Origin: Silvibacterium sp.
GTDB lineage: Bacteria; Acidobacteriota; Terriglobia; Terriglobales; Acidobacteriaceae
DNA length: 46,515 nt
NCBI GenBank assembly: GCA_030037215.1
Contig: JASHRS010000216.1
Coordinates: 1 to 46,515, forward strand
Direction: 5' to 3'
Below the pieces are notes generated by a model that had not been told where the DNA came from, ran no database searches, and saw nothing but the letters and a program-made list of their open reading frames with translations. Position 1 is the first letter of the stretch. Each line of letters starts with the position of its first letter. Position numbers and translations under genes: made by a program. Positions 38,778 through 46,515 of this stretch are shown one piece after another.

Positions 38778-40502
38778 ATGCGCCTTTTTCTTGCTGCTAC
38801 GCTCACCCTCAGCTTCTGTTTTTCTGCCACCGCATTCGCGCAGAATGAGCAGCCAGTCCGCGCCAAGCATGCGATGGTAGTAAGCGTCCACCATCTGGCC
38901 ACCGACGCTGGCGTCGAAATTATGAAAGAAGGCGGCAATGCCATTGATGCCGCCGTGGCAACAGGATTCGCGCTCGCCGTCGTCCACCCTGCCGCCGGCA
39001 ACCTCGGCGGAGGCGGCTTTATGCTCATCCACTTCGCTGCTGGCCCCAACGCAGGAAAAAATACATTTATCGACTACCGCGAACGCGCTCCGCTGGCTGC
39101 GAACGTCAATATGTATCTCGACGCAAAAGGTAATGTCATCCCCAACCTCAGCATCACCGGCTACAAAGCCATCGGCGTTCCCGGCTCCGTCGCTGGCATG
39201 GTCTATGCCGAAAAGAAATACGGCAAACTCACTCTGAAGCAGGTCATGGCGCCCGCCATCCGCTTAGCTGGCGACGGCTATGTTCTCACCGAAGAAGAAG
39301 CCCGCGAGCTGCATGACTCCACGCTGTCGGAATTCCCTGCCTCAAAGCACATCTTCCAGCGTGACGGCAATTTCTACAAAGCTGGAGAAGTCTTCAAGCA
39401 GCCTGAGCTGGCCGCGACTCTCCGCACCATTGCTGCCGATCCCGATAATTTCTACCACGGAAAAATCGCTCAAAAACTCGCATCCGACATTCAGCAGGGC
39501 GGCGGCATCGTCACCACCGAAGACCTCGCCCACTACATCGTGAAGGAACGAGTGCCGGTTTACGGAACCTACAGGGGATACACCATCGTCAGTGCACCGC
39601 CGCCGTCCTCTGGAGGCATCGTTCTCATCTCAGCCCTCAACATTCTTGAAGGCTTCGACCTCAGCCGCTGGCCCGATCGCTCGCCACAGGAGATGCACCT
39701 CATCCTCGAAGCCTGGCGTCGCGCCTACATGGATCGCACCGACTACCTCGGCGACCCGGACTACGTTCATATCCCCATCGCGCAGCTCATCAGCAAAAAG
39801 TATGCGGCCGCATGGCGCGCCACTATCCTGCCCGACAAGGCCACGCCATCAAAGGACCTTATACGCCCTGCGGGATTCCTGCCTCCGCCGCCGACCATGG
39901 CCGAGGTTCGCCATGAATCCTCTCAGACCACGCACTTCTCTGTCATGGACGCCAACGGCAACGCCGTTGCCGTCACCACCACCCTCAACAACAGCTTCGG
40001 ATCGGGTGTCACCGCTGAAGGCCTTGGCTTCCTGCTCAACGACGAGATGGACGACTTCGCCTCCAAGCAGGGTGTACCCAATATGTTCGGCCTCATTCAG
40101 GGCCCAGCTAATTCAATTGCACCCGGCAAACGTCCGCTCTCGAGCATGACGCCGACCATCGTTCTCAAAGACGGCAAAGTTCGCTTCGTTCTCGGCTCGC
40201 CCGGTGGAGGCCGCATCATCACCACCGTCGGCAACATCTTCCTGAGCGCCGTCGACGAAGGTCTGAACATCCAGCAGGCTGTCGACGCTCCACGCTTTCA
40301 CCATCAGTACCTGCCTGACGTCGTGTATCTTGAGCCCGGTTTTTCCGACGCAACTATCGATGGCCTGCGCGCCATGGGCTACACCATAAAAGTACAAGGT
40401 CACTGGAGCGACGGAGAGTGTATCGAGGTTGATCCCAAAACCGGCGAGCTCGAAGGCGGGCACGACAACCGCAGCAACTACGGAAAAGCTGCGGGATATT
40501 AA
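38778..40502 (+). CDS. ggt: Gamma-glutamyltranspeptidase
   Basis: A protein of 574 residues with a signal peptide (MRLFLAATLTLSFCFSATAF, cleavage after AQN). It is made as one chain that cuts itself into two subunits. The new N-terminal nucleophile is T384 in QTTHFSVMDANGNAVAVT. Other family motifs are GGNAIDAAVATGFALAVVHP, GNLGGGGFMLIH, DYRERAP, the S-S pair PLSSMTPT and GSPGGGRIITT. It transfers or hydrolyses the gamma-glutamyl group of glutathione and related peptides in the periplasm. It ends with a 4-base overlap with the convergent MFS gene. Confidence 0.95.
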   Translation: MRLFLAATLTLSFCFSATAFAQNEQPVRAKHAMVVSVHHLATDAGVEIMKEGGNAIDAAVATGFALAVVHPAAGNLGGGGFMLIHFAAGPNAGKNTFIDYRERAPLAANVNMYLDAKGNVIPNLSITGYKAIGVPGSVAGMVYAEKKYGKLTLKQVMAPAIRLAGDGYVLTEEEARELHDSTLSEFPASKHIFQRDGNFYKAGEVFKQPELAATLRTIAADPDNFYHGKIAQKLASDIQQGGGIVTTEDLAHYIVKERVPVYGTYRGYTIVSAPPPSSGGIVLISALNILEGFDLSRWPDRSPQEMHLILEAWRRAYMDRTDYLGDPDYVHIPIAQLISKKYAAAWRATILPDKATPSKDLIRPAGFLPPPPTMAEVRHESSQTTHFSVMDANGNAVAVTTTLNNSFGSGVTAEGLGFLLNDEMDDFASKQGVPNMFGLIQGPANSIAPGKRPLSSMTPTIVLKDGKVRFVLGSPGGGRIITTVGNIFLSAVDEGLNIQQAVDAPRFHHQYLPDVVYLEPGFSDATIDGLRAMGYTIKVQGHWSDGECIEVDPKTGELEGGHDNRSNYGKAAGY

Positions 40503-41767
40503 ACCTTCCTCGGCATCCTCCATCCCACCAGCGCAATCGCCAGCGTCACCGCCAGCTCGCACGCAATCAGGATCACGCACGCGGGCCACTTGCCCAGCGT
40601 CCACATATACGCCGGAACTACGCCGCCCGCCGTCCCGCCAATGTAGTAGCAGCAAATATAAAGCCCCGCAGCCGATGCCCGCCCACCCGCCGGAGCTGCA
40701 ATGCGCAGAAAACTATTCGCCGTGGCCTGCGCAATAAACACCCCGGTGCACACCAGTCCCAGCCCGGCCAGTACCACCACCCAAAGCGAATGACTGAGCG
40801 TAATCAGCGCGCCGAGCAGGCACGCGCCGATGGCGAAGGCAATCCCCGCGCGCATGCCCACGCGCGTCACCAGGTACCCGCCCGCCGGCGTGACCAGCAG
40901 CCCGATCAGGTAAATCGCAAACAAATAGCTCAGGGCTTCTGTCGATAGATGGAACGGCGCATCGGCCAGATAGAACGTGATGTAGGTAAACGTCCCCACG
41001 AGAGCAAACAGCATCCCGAACCCGACAGCAAAGGTCGCCACTAACCGGGGATTGCGGAAGTGTCTGAGCATCGCGCCGATCTGGGCCAGCGGACCGATCT
41101 TTGTATCCTTCGGCACCGGGCGCTTCTCATTCGGGAGCCAGCGCGCGATCATTGCCGCGCCCGCAAGCGTAAGCGTGCCCAGCAGAAGAAACGACCATCG
41201 CCAGTTGAGCCTTTCCGCCGCGACCCCGGCAATCATGCGCCCCAGAAACCCTCCGAACGCCGTGCCGCTTACGTAAATGCTCATCACAATGGGAACCGCA
41301 TGATGCTCCCATTCCTCTCCAATATATGTAATCGTGATGGCAAACACGCCGGGTAGAATGAGCCCCTGCAGAAACCTCCAGAAATCTAGCGTGTGCAGCC
41401 CCGGCGCGGTTGCTGCCAGCAGCGTCGGCAAAGACAACACAAGCGTTGAGGTCACAATGACGCGCTTGCGGTTCATCTGCTCCGCCAGCGCGCACAGGAT
41501 CGGCGCCGAAAGCGCAACACCCAGCGTTGACGCACTCACCGTAAAGCCGACAGCGGATTTCGAAGCTTGAAAAATCTGCTCGAGCAATGGCAGCAACGGC
41601 TGCGTCACGTAAAGATTCAGAAACGCGAATATGCCGCAAAGGCAGACCGCTGCAACGGCACGAAAAGACCCTAACCCCGGCTTGTCCGGTGCCGGCAGGC
41701 GCTCTTCGACAATTTCAATCGCTGGATTCGCCGCCGCAAACGGCGAGACAGGCTCAAATTCGTCCAC
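40499..41767 (-). CDS. MFS transporter
   Basis: A protein of 422 residues with about 12 hydrophobic segments. The N-terminal ~35 residues are polar and cytoplasmic. The first half contains FRAVAAVCLCGIFAFLNLYV, TQPLLPLLEQIFQASKSAVG, the loop AEQMNRKRVIVTST (MFS motif A region), and a VSGTAFGGFLGRMIAGVAAE segment typical of YnfM-like drug efflux carriers. The second half contains MLFALVGTFTYITFYLA and SYLFAIYLIGLLVTPAGGYL. The substrate is unknown; proton-driven export of small molecules is the family norm. It shares its upstream region with the divergent VWFA-related gene. Confidence 0.92.
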   Translation of the reverse strand: MDEFEPVSPFAAANPAIEIVEERLPAPDKPGLGSFRAVAAVCLCGIFAFLNLYVTQPLLPLLEQIFQASKSAVGFTVSASTLGVALSAPILCALAEQMNRKRVIVTSTLVLSLPTLLAATAPGLHTLDFWRFLQGLILPGVFAITITYIGEEWEHHAVPIVMSIYVSGTAFGGFLGRMIAGVAAERLNWRWSFLLLGTLTLAGAAMIARWLPNEKRPVPKDTKIGPLAQIGAMLRHFRNPRLVATFAVGFGMLFALVGTFTYITFYLADAPFHLSTEALSYLFAIYLIGLLVTPAGGYLVTRVGMRAGIAFAIGACLLGALITLSHSLWVVVLAGLGLVCTGVFIAQATANSFLRIAAPAGGRASAAGLYICCYYIGGTAGGVVPAYMWTLGKWPACVILIACELAVTLAIALVGWRMPRKV

Positions 41768-41892
41768 GCTTCAGACTAAGGCCTGTTGAGCCGGGCGCAA
41801 AGTTTTCCATCGTGCAACTTACTTTCGAACGTGTCCGTATAAAGAGAGTGGAGCCGGCAGTTCTGGTTTGCCGCTCCATTCAGGGTGAACCG

Positions 41893-43491
41893 ATGCTCCT
41901 GCGATCCTCTTCTGCGGTCTTCACTCTTTTCTGCCTGCTCGCGCCGGTTCACGCGCAGTCAGCCGGTGGCGGCAGTCCCGCGCAGCAACCCGGATATACG
42001 CTTCAAACCACTACCCGCATCGTTCTTACCGATGTCATTGTGACGGATCGCAAGGGAAACCCGGTTCATGGCCTCAGGGCTTCAGACTTCCAGATCTTCG
42101 ACAATAACAAGCCGCAGGTACTCTCCTCATTTGAGGAACACACCACCACGCCCATCGCGCCGATTGAGCAAGCGTCCACTTCTCCGGGCGTCTACAGTAA
42201 CAAATTTCTGCTGCACCTGCCGCCGGTGCTCAACATCATCGTCATCGACATCACCAATCTCGAGCTGCCCGACCAGATGTATCTCTATTACGAGCTCAAT
42301 CGGTTCATAAAGAACCTGCCCGCTGGCCAACCCATTGCCATCTACTGGCAATCCGCGGAACACAATCTTATGCTCCAGAACTTTACGACCGATCACGCGC
42401 TGCTGTCGGCAGCCGTTCGCAAGGCCATCCCGCACTTCCCGCCGCCCGCTCGCGGATACTATGTCGACAGCGGCTTTATAGCGCTGCAGGCGATTGAGCA
42501 CGATTTTGAGCAATATCCTGGCCGGAAGAACATTCTCTGGTTCTCCGGAGGATCCACACTCTTTTTGGCTCCCGATCCAATGGATCAGAATCTCGGTCCC
42601 TTCGCCTACCCTGACCCGGACCTGCTGCGCACCATCTATGACGGACTTGAAGCCAGCCGAATCGCCATCTACCCTGTCGATGCCCGTGGTCTCCAGGTGG
42701 TCTTCGGCCCCTTGGCTATGGCAGTCGGCGCACAGCAGGGGTTGATGCAGGACATAGCCAACGCTACTGGCGGCACCGCCTTTTACAACAACAACGGCCT
42801 CGATAAAATTGCCGCCCACTGGCTCGACAACGGAGGAAGCTTCTACACGCTCACGTACTCGCCGGAAGATTTCCGCTTCGACAACAAGTGGCATAAGGTG
42901 AAAGTCAAGCTTGCCCCTGAGTTTAGCGGTTACACCCTCAGCTATCGTCGCGGATACTTTGCCGATGGTTCCTCAGGCGTTCCGCACAATGAAAAACCGC
43001 GAAAGCTCCTTCTCGCAGGCGGCAGCCCCCTCACCACCGCACCAGATCAGCAAAGCATTCCCATCGTGTTTGAAGTTCGCGTCGAGCCTGCCTCTCCGGA
43101 ACCTGCGTCTTCTACAAATGCCGCGGCCTCGCTCAACATGCAGACCCCAAAAAAGGGAATCATTCCGTATTCCATCCACTACTCCCTGCCGGCAGATGCA
43201 TTCACTGCCAAGACCGTCGACGGCAAATCCGAGTTCGACATCGGAGTCGCAGTCTTCGCCTTCAATAACGAGGGATCCGCCGAAGCACAGCTCGCCGACC
43301 GGGTCACAATCGTCGTGAACGAAGACAAATTACGTATGCACCCGAAGGCGTCCATTCCTGTCGACCAGCAGATCAACCTCCACAAGGGGCAGAAGTACCT
43401 TTATCTCGCTGTTTGGGACATGACCAGCGGACGCCTCGGCACCCTCCAGATTCCATTCACGGTTTCCAAGCAAAAGACTAAAAAATTCTGA
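41893..43491 (+). CDS. Secreted VWFA-related protein
   Basis: A protein of 532 residues. ATG 41893 gives a signal peptide (MLLRSSSAVFTLFCLLAPVH, cleavage after AQ); earlier in-frame codons back to 41587 overlap the MFS gene and are not coding. Residues about 30-75 are TTRIVLTDVIVTDRKGNPV, VHGLRASDFQIFDN, the front motif of the 'VWFA-related' family abundant in Acidobacteria. The A-like domain is about 100-310 (VLNIIVIDITNLELPDQ, a weak metal site; GRKNILWFSGGSTLF; YPVDARGL). After it are YTLTYSPEDF, a KVKLAPEFSGYTLSYRRGYF repeat-like strand set, and a C-terminal beta domain. It probably acts in the periplasm or outside the cell. TATAAA at 41838-41843 may be the -10 box. Confidence 0.88.
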   Translation: MLLRSSSAVFTLFCLLAPVHAQSAGGGSPAQQPGYTLQTTTRIVLTDVIVTDRKGNPVHGLRASDFQIFDNNKPQVLSSFEEHTTTPIAPIEQASTSPGVYSNKFLLHLPPVLNIIVIDITNLELPDQMYLYYELNRFIKNLPAGQPIAIYWQSAEHNLMLQNFTTDHALLSAAVRKAIPHFPPPARGYYVDSGFIALQAIEHDFEQYPGRKNILWFSGGSTLFLAPDPMDQNLGPFAYPDPDLLRTIYDGLEASRIAIYPVDARGLQVVFGPLAMAVGAQQGLMQDIANATGGTAFYNNNGLDKIAAHWLDNGGSFYTLTYSPEDFRFDNKWHKVKVKLAPEFSGYTLSYRRGYFADGSSGVPHNEKPRKLLLAGGSPLTTAPDQQSIPIVFEVRVEPASPEPASSTNAAASLNMQTPKKGIIPYSIHYSLPADAFTAKTVDGKSEFDIGVAVFAFNNEGSAEAQLADRVTIVVNEDKLRMHPKASIPVDQQINLHKGQKYLYLAVWDMTSGRLGTLQIPFTVSKQKTKKF

Positions 43492-43581
43492 GAAGTCTCC
43501 GTATAGATATGGCGCCTGATTCGCTGTCACAATGTTTGCAGAATTTTCACACAGGCGAACGCTTTACGAAGACCTCGTTAA

Positions 43582-43611
43582 CTGACAACCACCCGCCGCG
43601 AACGATATAAA
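43582..43611 (+). promoter_or_regulatory. Promoter of the second MFS gene
   Basis: CTGACA (43582-43587, 5/6) and TATAAA (43606-43611, 5/6) are 18 bases apart. The start point would be about 43618, 4 bases before ATG 43622, so the transcript would be leaderless or nearly so. Confidence 0.6.
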
Positions 43612-43621
43612 CAAAGCAGGC

Positions 43622-44923
43622 ATGTCCGACACGTCCCCTGCCAGAGCAGCCGCAGCTTTTCTTTCCCGCGACTTTCGCCGTTACCAGCTCGCGCGCGTCA
43701 TGGTCATTATCGGGGCCGAGGCGCAGGCACTCGCTGTCGCCTGGCAAATTTATCTCATCACCCACAGCGCTATCGATCTTGGCTATACCGGGCTAGCTCT
43801 GTTCCTGCCCGGACTGCTCTTCATGCTGCCCTCCGGCCACGTTGCCGATCGCTTCGACAGGCGCAAAGTCATCCTCGTGTGTTACGCCCTCCAGGTCTTC
43901 TGCACTTTGGCGCTATTCTTTTTTGCGCTACATCAGATCCGGCGTATCCTGCCCATCTACGCAGTGTTGTTCCTCATCGGCACCGGACGCTCCTTCAGCG
44001 GCCCAGCCAGTTCAGCGCTCATTCCGCACCTTGTACCTAAGGAGCACTTCGTTAACGCTGTCACCTGGGGCGCCACCATCTTTCAAATCTCCACCATCAC
44101 CGGCCCTGCGCTTGGAGGCCTGCTCTTTACGCTGCCCCTGCACGAGCGCATCGCAGGAGCCCCGCTGGTCTATCTGTTCACACTGGTCACGCTTATCTGG
44201 TTTCTCGTTCTGGTCGGCTCGCTCTCCGTGCGCCCCGGGCGCATGGAACACCGCGCCATCTCGATGGACGTTATTCTCGCCGGCCTGAGTTATGTGCGAC
44301 GCACTCCTATCCTGCTCGGCTCCATCTCGCTCGATCTCTTCGCCGTGCTGCTCGGCGGAGCCGTCGCCCTCATGCCCATCTTCGCCGAGGACATTCTCCA
44401 CGCCGGGCCGCGCGGCTTGGGTATGCTGCGTGCTGCTCCCGCCGTCGGCGCGCTTATAGTCTCTGTCTCCCTCACCTGGTGGCCTATCAAACGTAGCGCA
44501 GGCGCGCTGATGTTTTTCTGCGTCGGTATATTTGGGGCTGCCACCATCTTTTTCGGCGTATCAAGAAACCTGTCATTGTCCATGCTCGCACTCTTCATCG
44601 TTGGCGCGTCGGACATGGTCAGTGTCGTCATCCGCTCCTCCGTCCTGCAACTAGCCACGCCGCCTGAAATGCGCGGGCGCGTCTCCGCCGTCAACTCGCT
44701 CTTCATCGGCGCATCCAATGAGTTGGGCGAGTTCGAGAGCGGGCTAACCGCGCAATGGTGGGGCGCAGTCCGCGCCGTTATTTACGGAGGTATCGGCTCG
44801 TTGATTGTCACAGGCCTGTGGAGCGTTCTCTTTCCTGAGTTGCGCCGCGCCGATCAACTAACTGCCGAAGGGCTGCTGAATGTGGAGGCCCTGGAAGCCG
44901 GACAGGAAATACGCCAGCTATGA
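43622..44923 (+). CDS. MFS transporter (MFS_3/EntS-like)
   Basis: A protein of 433 residues with about 12 hydrophobic segments. Near the start: FLSRDFRRYQLARVMVIIGA, then LFLPGLLFMLPSGHVADRFD with the motif A loop ADRFDRRKVIL. The middle has GTGRSFSGPASSALIPHLVP and FVNAVTWGATIFQISTITGP, and the second half ATPPEMRGRVSAVNSLFIGA, SNELGEFESGLTAQWWG. This pattern is typical of the enterobactin-exporter-like MFS_3 family. The substrate is not known, although siderophore or drug export is common in the family. There is no siderophore gene nearby. Confidence 0.92.
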   Translation: MSDTSPARAAAAFLSRDFRRYQLARVMVIIGAEAQALAVAWQIYLITHSAIDLGYTGLALFLPGLLFMLPSGHVADRFDRRKVILVCYALQVFCTLALFFFALHQIRRILPIYAVLFLIGTGRSFSGPASSALIPHLVPKEHFVNAVTWGATIFQISTITGPALGGLLFTLPLHERIAGAPLVYLFTLVTLIWFLVLVGSLSVRPGRMEHRAISMDVILAGLSYVRRTPILLGSISLDLFAVLLGGAVALMPIFAEDILHAGPRGLGMLRAAPAVGALIVSVSLTWWPIKRSAGALMFFCVGIFGAATIFFGVSRNLSLSMLALFIVGASDMVSVVIRSSVLQLATPPEMRGRVSAVNSLFIGASNELGEFESGLTAQWWGAVRAVIYGGIGSLIVTGLWSVLFPELRRADQLTAEGLLNVEALEAGQEIRQL

Positions 44924-44978
44924 CATCGCATCCAAATAAAAGAATTCCTTTCGGAAACCAGCTCAAGAAGGATCCGGC

Positions 44979-45701
44979 ATGAAAACCTGGCAGAAAATGG
45001 GTGCATTCACTCTTTTCGTTCTGTTGCTCTTCGCCGTCCGCATCTATTTCCTGTGGCGCGAGCGCCATGAGCCGATGGTGCAACCGCCAAAGGTCGCCGA
45101 GCGCCAGCTTACTCAGGACGATGTTGTGCAGCCACGCAAGCTTTACATCGACGGCCTGGAATCGGCCAAAGCTCTCAACGGCAAAACCGTCTGGATTCAA
45201 GCCGGCTACTCGCTCGACTACTACCCCTACGCCGCACACCGCATTGACTTCGCGCACAGATCCGGATTCCTGCCCGGTGCCCAGCCGCTTGAAATTCAGA
45301 ACGTCATCACCGAAAAAGCCCCTGCCGATCTCGCAACGCGCGTCCCGCACGGAGACAAGCAGGCCTTTGCTGTCTTCAAACTGCCGAACGATGACAAAGA
45401 ATACGTCACAGCCATCGGATTCCTTCAGGGCAGCGACTCAACCTACTTTTGCGACCAGATTTTCTACTATGACGATCCGCGCACCATCTACAACTACTGG
45501 GGACCGAAGACCTGGGCCGCGATCGATCAGCACACCGTCATCCCGGGCATGAATGAACTGCAGACCGCGATGTCGCTTGGCGTAGTGCAGCAGTCCGAAT
45601 CATCCGATATCGGCAATCGCACCGTTGACTACGATGCCGGCGGCAAAAAGTGGTCCGTGACTTTCCAGAACGACAAGGCGACGGTCATTAAGCAGGACTA
45701 A
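44979..45701 (+). CDS. Single-pass membrane protein of unknown function
   Basis: A protein of 240 residues; I do not recognise the family. It has one N-terminal membrane segment (MGAFTLFVLLLFAVRIYFLW, about 7-26), with the rest presumably periplasmic. The soluble part is alpha/beta with aromatic clusters (VWIQAGYSLDYYPYAAHRID, TYFCDQIFYYDDPRTIYNYW) and a single Cys. AAGGAT precedes ATG 44979. It lies 55 bases after the MFS gene and 9 bases before the DinB gene, so it may share a transcript with both. Confidence 0.8.
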   Translation: MKTWQKMGAFTLFVLLLFAVRIYFLWRERHEPMVQPPKVAERQLTQDDVVQPRKLYIDGLESAKALNGKTVWIQAGYSLDYYPYAAHRIDFAHRSGFLPGAQPLEIQNVITEKAPADLATRVPHGDKQAFAVFKLPNDDKEYVTAIGFLQGSDSTYFCDQIFYYDDPRTIYNYWGPKTWAAIDQHTVIPGMNELQTAMSLGVVQQSESSDIGNRTVDYDAGGKKWSVTFQNDKATVIKQD

Positions 45702-45710
45702 AATCTTGTC

Positions 45711-46259
45711 ATGCCACTTGTATTCACCACCTCCTACGCAGAGGACGCTCGGGCTATCTTCCATCAGTACAAAAGTCTCGCCGACGCGGCCATCGCACAG
45801 GTTTCCGATACTGATCTCTATTGCACGCTCGATCCGGAGGCAAACTCCATTGCCGTCGTCATGAAGCACATGGCTGGAAATATGCTCTCGCGTTGGACCG
45901 ATTTCCTCACCACCGATGGCGAAAAACCCACGCGCAATCGCGACAGCGAATTCGAAGACCCTCCCGCCGCGCGCACCGAACTGCTCGCTCTGTGGGAACG
46001 CGGGTGGATGTGCCTGTTCGCCGCGCTCGAACCTCTGACCGATGCCGATCTCACGCGCACCATCACCATACGCGGCGAAAGGCATTCCGTGATGCAGGCC
46101 ATCAACCGTCAGGTCGCGCACTACAGCTACCACTGCGGCCAGATCGTCCTGCTCGCCAAGCACTTCCAGTCCTCAAACTGGAAATGCCTGAGCGTTCCTC
46201 GCAAACAATCCGCAGAATTCAACCGCAAAGTGCTCGCCGGAGAAGCAAGCCAAAGATAA
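45711..46259 (+). CDS. DinB-superfamily protein (DUF1572-type)
   Basis: A protein of 182 residues, all helical. Visible are NSIAVVMKHMAGNMLSRWTD with H53, and AINRQVAHYSYHCGQIVLLA with H137 and H141, the three histidines that bind metal in DinB/YfiT-like proteins. The opening (YAEDARAIFHQYKSLADAAI) and the FEDPPAARTELLALWERGW segment match DUF1572. Family members are often thiol-dependent transferases or stress proteins; the substrate is unknown. It ends 21 bases from the convergent partial gene. Confidence 0.9.
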   Translation: MPLVFTTSYAEDARAIFHQYKSLADAAIAQVSDTDLYCTLDPEANSIAVVMKHMAGNMLSRWTDFLTTDGEKPTRNRDSEFEDPPAARTELLALWERGWMCLFAALEPLTDADLTRTITIRGERHSVMQAINRQVAHYSYHCGQIVLLAKHFQSSNWKCLSVPRKQSAEFNRKVLAGEASQR

Positions 46260-46280
46260 TCGTTACACCGCCGGCAATGG

Positions 46281-46515
46281 TCAAAAAATCTTCTGCGCAA
46301 GACGGGTAAAGAAGCCCGGCGCAGGAATTGGAGCAGCAGAAGCCTGAATCGAAGTGGGAGCTTTGCGCTCCATCGCGGCCAGCGCCTGCTTCACCTGTGC
46401 CCGCAATTGCTCCACCTCCAGCGCGCACTGCCGCATGTATGCCGAGGCCGAAATCCCTGACTCGTCTGCGCGCGTCTTTATCAGCGCACGCTCCGCCGGA
46501 GCCAGCCGGATCGAA
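46281..46515 (-). CDS. Partial ribbon-helix-helix-like protein, cut by the window edge
   Basis: On the minus strand a frame runs from the window edge to a stop at 46281-46283, giving at least 76 residues with the start missing. It begins IRLAPAERALIKTRADESGI, then SASAYMRQCALEVEQLRAQV. This is the ribbon-helix-helix pattern of MobC-like/CopG-type DNA-binding proteins (I+L...ER..I...A...G.S.S.Y.R..AL). The tail (QALAAMERKAPTSIQASAAP) is Ala/Pro-rich, ending FFTRLAQKIF. It may regulate transcription or belong to a mobilisation or toxin-antitoxin module outside the window. Confidence 0.65.
   Translation of the reverse strand, partial: SIRLAPAERALIKTRADESGISASAYMRQCALEVEQLRAQVKQALAAMERKAPTSIQASAAPIPAPGFFTRLAQKIF

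Noticed and set aside
1-46515. CRISPR array, tRNA, rRNA or insertion sequence
   Set aside because: I saw no regularly spaced repeats, no tRNA-like cloverleaf with a T-loop motif, no rRNA segment and no transposase gene in reading the window. A tRNAscan or IS search could still find a short one.

Overview
The window looks like chromosomal DNA from a Gram-negative soil-type acidobacterium (Acidobacteriota, probably class Terriglobia). The inference rests on a VWFA-related protein of the type common in Acidobacteria, an LptD outer-membrane assembly protein (so a two-membrane cell), moderately high GC, frequent TTG/GTG starts, and enzymes of the family types usual in that group. No 16S gene is present, so the assignment is inference only.

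Left flank (1-2145): a decayed 3' piece of a zinc/quinone-type dehydrogenase on the minus strand, a secreted NTF2-like (DUF4440-type) protein, ribosomal protein S20 (rpsT) with a good sigma70-type promoter and a textbook terminator, then about 460 bases with no recognisable gene that lead into the main cluster.

Core (2146-26457): one long plus-strand operon encoding an extracellular contractile injection system (eCIS; relatives are Afp, PVC and MAC). In order: sheath, tube, a zinc-ribbon gp51-like chaperone, a disordered IGRIEV-motif protein, a DUF4255 (Pvc16-type) terminator/cap protein, an AAA+ ATPase, a small conserved protein, a DUF4157 protein carrying a second metallopeptidase-like domain (best effector candidate), a CIS tube-binding protein, a LysM-like protein, a gpD/gp27-like hub, a gpV/gp5-like spike, a PAAR-like tip, a gp25 wedge, two large gpJ/gp47-like baseplate proteins separated by a 17-codon mini-ORF, a tail protein I fused to a beta-helix, and a 1245-residue DUF6519/beta-helix fibre with an inserted malectin-like domain. 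Many junctions are 4-base ATGA overlaps, so stoichiometry is probably set by translational coupling. There is no capsid, terminase, integrase or lysis gene, and no T6SS membrane complex. I see no tape-measure gene and no regulator.

Right flank (26470-46515): a hairpin closes the eCIS operon and also overlaps the ribosome site of a secreted DsbA-like protein. It is followed by a lipoprotein SurA/parvulin-like foldase and a Gfo/Idh/MocA oxidoreductase. On the minus strand lie lptD, a biotin carboxylase and a biotin carboxyl carrier protein. Then come an RDD membrane protein, two adjacent MacB-type ABC permeases without an ATPase, a gamma-glutamyltranspeptidase, a minus-strand MFS transporter, a VWFA-related secreted protein, a second MFS transporter, a single-pass membrane protein of unknown role, a DinB/DUF1572 protein, and a partial ribbon-helix-helix-like protein cut by the right edge. 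Much of this flank is envelope biology (disulfide formation, periplasmic folding, LptD, transport).

The most interesting material is the eCIS: the putative double-zincin effector, the malectin domain in the fibre, and the absence of a visible length ruler.
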